Assembly: GCF_029227915.1 (NCBI RefSeq) | Contig: NC_079875.1 | Location: 23,739,001 to 23,803,000 of the forward strand | Origin: Hydractinia symbiolongicarpus | Taxonomy: Eukaryota > Cnidaria > Hydrozoa > Anthoathecata > Hydractiniidae | DNA length: 64,000 bases | Reading direction: 5' to 3' | Shown here: piece by piece, positions 56,281-64,000 of the stretch | Layout: every line of letters starts with the position of its first letter | How positions within the stretch are numbered: the first letter of the stretch is position 1 | Made by a program: the position numbers and the translations under genes | Notes under the pieces: model-generated | What the model was told of the DNA's origin: nothing | What the model saw: the letters and a program-made list of their open reading frames with translations, nothing else | Databases searched by the model: none

Positions 56281-57249
56281 ATTTTGTTTACTTTCAATTT
56301 TACATTGATTACCGTTTTACAAGCAACTTGATAGAAGATAAACCAGAAGGAATAGGAAGGTCACTCCCCTTAATTTTGAGTCGCATTGAATGCCGTCGTT
56401 GCTATCTCCTTACCAGGCCGGAAGTAGCGCATGCACCTTTCAGCAATCTCTCAGGTTGGGACGGGTTTTTTTTGTGATAACGACTCTGGGACAAGGAGAG
56501 CCCAAAGACGAAGATGTGAGTGGAACTTACAAGAGGCTGCAGGTAGCACTACATACGTTTAGTTTCCCCTTTTAGCATTTTCACAGTATTCGCCAAATAT
56601 ATTACAATCGGTACCGTCGGTACTGGGGTCTGCTTAGAACAATCTTGTCTCCACGGCTCTTTAACGCCTGGATCTTGCTGATCACCCCGTCCGCATATCA
56701 CGTATATAAAGGTCCGCCGGGGTAAGACGGAAAATATGTTTAGGATATAGATAGATAAATATTTTTTCGTAAACAAAGGTATATACAGTAGTAAAGTGTT
56801 AATTGTTACAAGATTAAAAATATGTAATAATGCTATCTAACTAAACACCTTTGTAAACCAGGAAACTCACAGAAGACAAATAACTAGTCTTGTCATTGAG
56901 AGCCTGTTAAAATAACATATCATGCTCTTGCTCTAAGGACGCTTACATATAAAATTATGCATGAAAAAGAGAATTAAAATAATAATGCTATCTAACTAAA
57001 CACCTTTGTAAACCAGAAAACTCGCAGAAGACAAATAACTAGTCTTATCATTGAGAACCTGTTGAAATAACATATCATGCACTTGCTATGAAGACGCTTG
57101 TATATAAAAATATGCATGAAAAAAAGAATTAAAATAACCTACTTAAAAAATGTTAAATATTATATAACAAATGCCTGCAAAAGAAAAAATAAAGATTTAA
57201 AAGTACAAGATTGTTCAATCTTTGTAATATAAATGTTTTTACTTTGTTT
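56281..57249. repeat. Intergenic, with 155-bp tandem duplication
   Basis: 56826-56980 and 56981-57135 are two copies of one 155-bp unit beginning AATAATGCTATCTAACTAAA, about 90 percent alike. The rest (56340-56800) is more GC-rich than its surroundings but shows no recognisable gene. The duplication abuts the 3' side of the LINE relic and may be part of it. Confidence 0.7.
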
Positions 57250-59395
57250 TGAAAACATTAAAAGGAGTGCTCATTGCCACGTACAAATCTATCAATTTTG
57301 TGTATGCTATTCCAGATATATGGACCACGATATGAAGTTGAAAACTGACTGGCCTTAGTTTTTCTGTATGGTGGATAGTACTGACCAGATGACCTGGTTG
57401 AATATTTACTTTCTCTTACTTGAAACATGTTAGAAATTATGGGGGATATAGATTTGTTTTTCATTTTATACATAAAGCATACGTTCTGACTTCTATAGAC
57501 TGCACTAGTGGTTTGCTTTGCGTAAATTTGTCTTGGAAAAGAATAGTTCTTACAGCGTGTTTTTGACGTTTATATATCGATTCAAGTTTAGATTTATTAG
57601 TGCTGCCCCAAACTATATTTGCGTAATTTATATGACTATGTATGAATGAAAAATATAAATTTGTTAGACAATGTTTATTTAGGAGGCGTCGAGCTTTATA
57701 AAGAACACCAATAGATTTTGAAAGTTTTATACTTACAGTTTCAATGCGTTTTTGCCATGTAAGATTCTCATCCTGTATAACCCCCAGGAACTTCGTTTGT
57801 GTTTTACGTGAGATTGTGAAATCTCCAATTTTTAATTCCAGTAATATTGTTCGTAGTCTGTTTCTTTTATGCGCTCGGTGGAATAATGTATATTTGGTGT
57901 TTTTAACATTCAGAGATGATTTATGTGCCTTAAATCAGTCTGTTAGTTTTATAAGTTCGTTGTTTACAGTTCTGTGTATTGAGATCTTCATGAGAATAGA
58001 AAAGGTTAGTATCATTTGTAAATATAATGGGATTCAGAACTTTAGTGGAATAATAAAGATCATTAATGTAAATTAAAAACAGGAGAGGCCCAAGTATAGA
58101 GCCTTGAGGGACCCCACATTTTATCACCAGATTATTAGTTCTTTTGCCATTTCCAACATTGACAAACTGTGTGCGATTAGATAAATAACTTTCAAACCAC
58201 TTTAACATAACTCCGTCTATACCATATGCATGTAGTTTTTCTAGTATCAAAAGCTTTTGGAAGGTCGCAATAAATACACCCAGGGTGTATTTACCGCTGT
58301 CTGTCTATTGCTGTTGGTGGAAGCCAGATTGTTTGTTATAGAAAAGGGAGTTTTTAGTAAAGTAATTGAACACTTTGTTATACATAATTCTTTCCAACAG
58401 CTTCGAAAATACTGGCAATATCGAGGTTAGTCTGTAATTTGAGACCGAATCAGTATCGCCTGATTTGTGTATTGGAATTACTTTAGCAGTTTTAAGTAGC
58501 TCTGGAAATATACCTTGTGAAAATGATTGCTTAAAAATATGATATATAATGTGTTTAATCGATGTGAAAGAATTTATTACTATATCACTTCTAATATCGT
58601 CGTAACCTGGAGCTTTACCCTTTTTTAGGCCTTTAAATGCATTTTATTAATTCCTCTCATTGAAGTTCATCATTTAGCATTTTAAATCTTCATTTCGGTA
58701 TATAGTTTTTATAGTTCATATTGTTTGTAATCTTTGAAGCCAGATTTGGTCCTACATTTACAAAAAATTCTTTAAATGTGTTACCTATTCCAGTATCGTT
58801 TTCAATAATATTGTTGTCATATGTGATCCTGTCTGGAAGACAATGTTGAACATTTTGTGTTTTACCTATAACTTCTTTTATTATTTGCCACGTTCTTTTT
58901 GTGTCATTTTTATATCGTGTTAATACGATATTGTAGTGCTGTTTTTTGGATATTTTTTTTAGTCGCTCGAATAAGTATTTATATTTTAAATAAGTGGTCT
59001 TTATCTCTAAGTGATTTAGATTTTAGGTACTTTACATACAGTTTCTGTTTTAATTTTGATGATATAATCTTCGTCTTCCAAAGTGATAACAAAGATTTTA
59101 TTTTTATTACATATTTTTTTAATGGAAAGCATTGGTTATAATGGCCAGTGAAGATCTCTATAAATTTATTGTACGCGTCATTAACACTTTTGCCGTTTAC
59201 TACTTGTTCCCAATTGAATTGTGCTAGAGCTAGCTTAAATTTCTGGACTGCTAGTTCAGAACAACTTCTTTTGTAAATTATTTTTTTTTCGCTGCATGGA
59301 TGGAGTGTCGTTAGCAGCATTGCATGTAAAGAAAATATATCCTGAGATCGTTTCCACAAATCGTTTGAATTTCACTATGAAGTCTGAAAAAAATT
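57250..59395 (-). pseudogene. Degenerate jockey/CR1-type LINE
   Basis: On the minus strand, in shifting frames: a linker-like segment (58979-59359, with KLKQKLYVKYLK), a template-binding block (58320-58480, VYKSGDTDSVSNYR-like), a motif A-like DLPKAFD near 58255, SYLSNRTQFVNVGNGK and CGVPQGSILGPLLFLIYIND (58080-58200), and a C-terminal piece (57258-57473). The catalytic YADD/FADD block reads FTND (about 58010), so the enzyme is dead. At least three frameshifts. No endonuclease: 5'-truncated near the G run at 59419. It is a different family from the LINE in IQGAP. Confidence 0.85.
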
Positions 59396-59551
59396 AATTT
59401 TTTTGATCGGTCGAGGCCCGGGGGGGGGGGGGACTCCGAGCAACACAAAATCGTCACGGAGTATGAGTAACCTGTGCGCCTTGCGTTTTGCGCATGCGTA
59501 TGTATATAAACAAAAAATCTGAAATTTTTGGAATGTCTTACCGGCCGGTTT
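59396..59551 (+). promoter_or_regulatory. Likely ancestral HDHD5 promoter, cut off by transposon
   Basis: Contains TGCGCATGCGTA at 59489-59500, one base from the NRF-1 consensus, a factor typical of promoters of nuclear genes for mitochondrial proteins, and a TATATAAA at 59503. If the transposon at 59561-62914 is removed, this stretch lies about 100 bp from the HDHD5 ATG. Promoter function is inference. Confidence 0.35.
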
Positions 59552-60417
59552 GTTAACTTCGGAAAACTCTAATAACAAGTGCCAGGTTGGAGGGCCTATT
59601 TTGCTCGGCGACTAACTTAAGAAATTCGAGTAGCTGACATATGGAGGTCATTCTTGTCTCGATGATTCATGAGACGCGCGAAAACTGCGCACACGAGATT
59701 CGGTTTCTCTTGGTTTGCGTTATAATTTTTAATCTATGATCTATTATCATGGAAAAAGACCAAGCAAAGATTGATTCAACCGATTTTAAAAATAGGTGAA
59801 TTCACTGTTTTTTTTATTTTATTTTTATCTCTGTTTATCGTGAAAAATAGTCATTTTTGATATACTCGTGTTGTAGAATATGATGGAGAATGACTATTTT
59901 CAAGTGACGAAGAAGATGATTCGTTCTTTAAATCTGATGCGATGTAAAGAAATATATTTTTTATTTTTGTGTTTATACATTATTAAAATTCTTCTACAGT
60001 AGCTATAATAGCGCGCATTTTATTTATTTATTATAGAGATGAAATTTTAAAAATACAAAAAAATCATGCGCAATCTCGTAAAAGAAAACTTGGTAAATCT
60101 ATACAATAAATTAATTATTCATGATGTTTTAATTGCAATAATCCTTTTGTTAAAATAATAGTGGAGCAAAAACATAAAAGTAAATCTGACATGGAAGTGG
60201 AAAAAACCCAGAGATTGTAGAAAAAGCGCAAAGAAAAAATATTATTTTGCTAACAACTTTTACTTGTTTGCATTAGCTACGATTTGGTCACAAACTTAGA
60301 ACAAGGTTTTCTTAATGACGTTTTAACATCATTTCATTGTCTTTACAAAAACGTGTATGTTATACCGTCGTAGACATTTCTTCTAATCAATGAAACTATA
60401 CTGCTTTAGAAAGTTAG

Positions 60418-60573
60418 ACAGAATGTGTCGACTCCTTACGAGAAGCTCAAGAAATAATTCAGCAACATGAAATAGAAACCGGAACATCGTATTCTAACTA
60501 CTTTAAGGATGAACAAGAAGCCCTGGGGGCTCTAAGAATTTCCGCTCGCTACCAAAATATTTGATGAAAACCA
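60418..60573 (+). pseudogene. Coding relic inside transposon
   Basis: After an AG at 60416-60417 an open stretch reads as a helical, acidic protein segment (LREAQEIIQQHEIETGTSY) and ends at a TGA. No good splice donor follows, so it is probably a decayed exon. Family not recognised. Confidence 0.35.
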
Positions 60574-60784
60574 GCTAATTCGTTGTGTTATTGTGCTAAA
60601 CATTTGAGGAGGTTTGGTGCATGAACCTCTGAAGATAAAGCACACAAGTGACATTATATCTTACAACAAACGCAAACAAAACGAAACGTGTCATAATAAA
60701 CTCACATTTTAAAATAAATTGCTAACAAAAAATACAGCCTAACATTCATGGTAAGTCTTGCGATTGAAACGTTTATGGTCTTAA

Positions 60785-61270
60785 ACGGCATTTAGTTGAC
60801 AAAAAATCAAAATTTTGCTGTGACCATCATTTTCAGCATACTTTTTTTATTAACTGTGCAAATTTTTGTCGAAAATAAAGCAGTTTTAATTTTTGGTTAA
60901 ATTTTGGCCTAAAATGACATTTAGGTGACAAAAATCAAACTTTTGCACCATCATCATTTTCAGCATACTTTATTTGTTAACTGTGCCAGATTTAGCCGAA
61001 AATAAAACGGTTTTAATTTTTGGATCAATTTTGGCCTAAAATGGCATTTAGGTGACAAAAATCAAAATTTCGATGTCACCATTATGTTCACCATACTTTT
61101 TTTGTTAACTTTGCCAATTTTTGTTGAAAATGAAGTAGTTTTAATTTTTGGACCAATTTTGTCCTAAAATGACATTTAAGGTGGCAAAAAATCAAAATTA
61201 TTATGTCACCATTATGTTCAGCATACTTTTTTGTTAACTGTGCCAAATTTTGTTGAAAACAAATACTAAT
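60785..61270. repeat. 128-bp satellite array, about four copies
   Basis: CAGCATAC-type words at 60834, 60961, 61089 and 61219 mark units of 127-130 bp with GGCCTAAAATGACATTTAGG, GTGACAAAAATCAAA and GTCGAAAATAAAG. It is the reverse complement of the unit at 13965-14170. The array lies inside the 9-bp-duplication transposon. Confidence 0.9.
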
Positions 61271-61290
61271 TTTGTCCTTAAACATCATTT

Positions 61291-62368
61291 AGATGAGTTC
61301 CCAGTAGTTGGGGAGCTTGGGTGCGAAGTTTACATCTGTGACGGAGAACATGTAATCCCAGGGTCGATTTTTTCTCAAAAAATGCTCCAAAAGAAAAAAA
61401 CGACGGTTTTAAAGAATTTCCTACGCCTTCGGGCGCGGAAATTCAATAACATAACATGAATACTGAACAGACAAACCGAAATAATATCTTCAATAATACT
61501 TTAAGGATGTAGCTTTCGGTGCAGACAGTAAGTTTTGACTAAATATTTAATAGAATATAGCTACATAAAATGTGATTTAAATTAAATTTTAATTTAAGCG
61601 TGGAAATAAGTTATCCAAATAAATTTTTGAATTAAAAGGAAAATGCATTTTGTTTGAAGACAAAAAATCTTCCATTTCTCAAATAATGTTCGACGGGATA
61701 CCGTTTATAGTTGTTGGAACAAAAAGCCTATGGTACTGATAGGAACGCTTCTCACAAGAAAGAAAGAAAAGAAAATAAGCTAGAGCGAAAATTATCCTTC
61801 GAGATATTGTTTCCTTTCCAGATTACAAGGTGAAATAATATTTTTCCATTCAAGATTACCCGTAAATGCTATAGGATAACACCGTCCTAATATTATTTTA
61901 TTGTTTATTTAGATAGACAAGTTAACTGAATGGAAGAAAAACTGCGCCAAAAAGTTGAAAAATGAATGGGCAGCTAATAAATCCCAAGTGAAGACCAACA
62001 GAGAAATTTGGATAAAAATATTAGATTGCCACGCAGACCATTTGTAAGGGGAGGTATTGTCAATATAATATAATGTAACGTATAAATACACTAAGGACGC
62101 TGTTGCAATTATATTAAACTTGAAATCGTTTCAGCGCGGTGGTATCAGTCAACAAATCGATTCAAGAATAATAACGAAAATTCACGAACTCGATGGTCAA
62201 GGAATAAGGCAAGTAAAAGAGATGGAAAGACACATAAAGATATATGTTCAAAACAAGTTGTTTTGTGATAAAATGGTTCCTTCACCAACAAACAGAACAT
62301 TTTTTCCTACACGACGTGACATCACAAACCACATGTACATAAGCACAACAAAGTTACGTTTATCATAG
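61291..62368 (+). pseudogene. CaRF (ALS2CR8)-like gene relic in transposon
   Basis: Three coding pieces, each broken from the next. 61291-61458: DEFPVVGELGCEVYICDGEH and VIPGSIF. 61910-62046: KLTEWKKNCAKKLKNEW, then stop. 62120-62365: ITKIHELDGQGIRQVKEMER and FFPTRRDITNHMYISTTKLR. The last strongly recalls the calcium-responsive transcription factor (CaRF/ALS2CR8) type of protein (a helix, then YPT/FPT-RRDIxNHxY), recognised from memory of that family. It could be the element's own accessory or DNA-binding protein, or a captured host gene. Stops and missing splice sites suggest decay. Confidence 0.45.
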
Positions 62369-62394
62369 ATCGATCAAAATTTCTTATTGTAGAG

Positions 62395-62750
62395 GAGTTC
62401 ATCGACAATGTGATAGATTGTAATACTGTAACTCCGCCTCAATCTCCACCTGTCATTAATTTGACCTCACCCCAGAAAACAGGAAAAACTGACGTTGTCC
62501 CGGGCCAGTTACTGAGTGAAAAAGAATTGTTGACGTTGCGTGAAATGGACAAAATTATCAACAACCATATGCTAACCGTGTGTTGTGGTATTTTTGGAAA
62601 TGAAAGGATGGCGCAGTGTGACAAGTGCAAAAAATGGTTTCACGGAATGTGTGAAAACATACCAAACAGCGTTTTTAAGAAGTCCAACCAACAAGAATTG
62701 GTATTGCAAAATGTGTAAAAGTGTTTGTTGTAAATTTATCTTATCTCATA
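62395..62750 (+). pseudogene. PHD-finger relic with frameshift
   Basis: From about 62395 the frame reads to a PHD finger: CCGIFGNERMAQCDKCKKWF then HGMCENIP (62579-62665). At about 62685 the frame must shift by one for the last zinc ligands (WYCKMCK, around 62700-62720) to follow. A Pro/Ser/Thr-rich stretch precedes it. It lies next to the CaRF-like pieces and inside the transposon, so they probably formed one protein. Confidence 0.6.
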
Positions 62751-62955
62751 AGAAAAAAAAACAAAAACGAACGAAAGTGTTTTATTCCATTCCGCGTGGG
62801 TATTCAAGCCGTACGGGCATAGTTTGTTTAGATATTCGGAACAACTCGCGAAAACTCGTCCAAAATATTGTTTTTTATGAACCTCCGACCCGGCACTTGT
62901 TATTAGAGTTTTCCGTTAACTTCACTGTTAGCTGGGTACTGTCATTTGTTCGGTA

Positions 62956-63375
62956 ATGGAAAAACAAATCATTTGTTTTTGTCCATTACTGAAGCAAATT
63001 GCGTTTACAGGAAAAAGATTTATTCATCCTAAAAGTTTTAATGTAACCAGGTTGTCAGCTTTAAGTTTTAGAAGACAATTTCACATCTCAAGAAATTGTG
63101 TACAAAATTACTCTTCTTCTGTGTCTTCGCCTACAACTGGTTTAAATGCAAACGTTTTGTCAACAGACACTGGACGTCGTCAACACATACCTCATGTTGG
63201 AGTAGTGTTTGATATTGACGGTGTGTTAGTACGGGGACGAAAAGTTATACCTTGTGCAAAAGAAGCTATTAGGAAGTTGGAACTTAGAGACATACCAATC
63301 ATATATTTAACAAATGGTGGCTGTGAAACTGAGGAGAAAAAAGCTCAATACTTGCAAAGGCAAATAGGTGTTCAG
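62956..63375 (+). CDS. HDHD5: HDHD5 (CECR5) homologue, first exon
   Basis: 140 codons from ATG 62956 to the donor GTTGGC at 63376, phase 0; the rest lies beyond the window. The first 70 residues are basic and Ser-rich with few acids (IHPKSFNVTRLSALSFRRQF), as in a mitochondrial targeting sequence. Then VGVVFDIDGVLVRGRKVIPC, the HAD motif I with both Asp, and IPIIYLTNGG, motif II (Thr/Asn). This matches HDHD5/CECR5, a HAD-fold protein of unknown substrate, thought mitochondrial. Only 32 bp separate the transposon's right target duplication from the ATG, so the native 5' UTR and promoter have been displaced. Confidence 0.85.
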
Positions 63376-64000
63376 GTTGGCATATATTTATTATGACTGT
63401 ATAAATTGTTAAAGCAGCTGTGTCTAGAGCCAGGAAAGCCTGATAACAATAGGTCAGCTAGAAAGAACCGGGAAAAGATTTCCCAATTTCCATTAAATTG
63501 ACTAGATCGATAACTTTAATTTGGGACAATCCAATTATAACCCATCTTATAGACAATTGTTTACATCTGGACAGAATGTTTGTGCATGTACAAAAAACAA
63601 TTAAAAAATCAACAGGCTATAAACAATAAAATGCAGGCGTTAAGAGTAAAGAAAGTCAAATTATGATTAAAAACTTTAGCTAGCATATACAAAACTGACA
63701 TTCTCCATGTGCAACCGATTGTAATTCTGGCAGGACATGTAATGTCAAGGCATCTTGTCAAAATATCACAGGCATATAAGAGTCCTGGGGACAGAGATGG
63801 TTACAAAGGTGACATGAATGGAAACCATCCATGTTATTCGGGTGGTCAGTTCATGATATTCGAAGCCATACCTCTTACACAACTCTACAGGCAAATTAAT
63901 GAGACTTTGACCAGCCCCTTCTAAACTTTATTTTTTCTTTTGTGTTGGTTTCATTTTTGATTTTAAAATTAAAATATAGTTTGCATAGTAGTTTAGAATT
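63376..64000 (+). other. HDHD5 intron 1 (partial)
   Basis: AT-rich sequence after the donor. No further exon of HDHD5 was recognised; a short ORF at 63709 has no family resemblance. Confidence 0.5.

Larger units (their letters stand above)
59552..62923. mobile_element. DNA transposon, 3354 bp, 9-bp target duplication
   Basis: The element is 59561-62914. It starts GGAAAACTCTAATAACAAGT and its end is the reverse complement of the same sequence; the inverted match runs about 34 bp with two differences. It is flanked by GTTAACTTC on both sides (59552-59560 and 62915-62923), a perfect 9-bp target duplication. A 9-bp duplication with ends starting GG fits Mutator-like (MULE, including Rehavkus-type) elements; Merlin-like is a weaker option. 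No intact transposase: contents are broken coding pieces and the 128-bp satellite. Confidence 0.85.

Overview
The window is nuclear DNA of an animal. It is AT-rich, its genes are split by many GT/AG introns, and intergenic and intronic DNA is full of decayed mobile elements. The gene content (a three-module ShK-type cysteine-rich tail, a receptor guanylate cyclase, a full metazoan IQGAP, an HDHD5/CECR5 homologue) and the elements (tRNA-type SINEs, pogo-like MITEs, PHD-bearing retroposon) fit a cnidarian, perhaps a hydrozoan. That assignment is inference; nothing here fixes the species. All exon coordinates below were worked out by eye from splice sites and reading phase.

Layout. 1-255: tRNA-derived SINE (minus). 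481-3112: last exons of an ShK-module gene whose start lies left of the window; its second module has an in-frame stop and its third lacks a cysteine. 3.7-8.1 kb: a second SINE, a wrecked transposase-like gene, a pogo-type MITE with TA target sites and short tandem repeats. 8.6-20.2 kb: no convincing gene, several minisatellites. 20210-33158: a particulate guanylate cyclase in about 17 exons; intron 2 holds a 2.2-kb array of 35 hairpin-forming units. 33.2-36.5 kb: intergenic, with a 159-bp MITE. 36509-55679: IQGAP in 37 exons. Its six internal repeats sit on recurring 164-bp plus 91-bp exon pairs, and one extra 58-codon phase 1-1 exon looks like a lineage-specific cassette. Its intron 9 holds a TTAA-type DNA element followed at once by a LINE with a 651-codon ORF and a clear target duplication. 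57.2-59.4 kb: a broken jockey/CR1-like LINE. 59561-62914: a DNA transposon with matching inverted ends and a perfect 9-bp target duplication, carrying remnants of a CaRF-like/PHD protein and a 128-bp satellite. 62956-63375: first exon of HDHD5, whose ATG lies only 32 bp beyond that insertion.

The genes do not form a pathway. The guanylate cyclase turns an extracellular signal into cGMP; IQGAP scaffolds actin and Rho-GTPase signalling at the cortex; HDHD5 is a HAD-fold, probably mitochondrial protein. The most interesting material is how mobile DNA has been inserted into and next to these genes, above all the transposon that separates HDHD5 from its likely original promoter, and the modular exon growth inside IQGAP.
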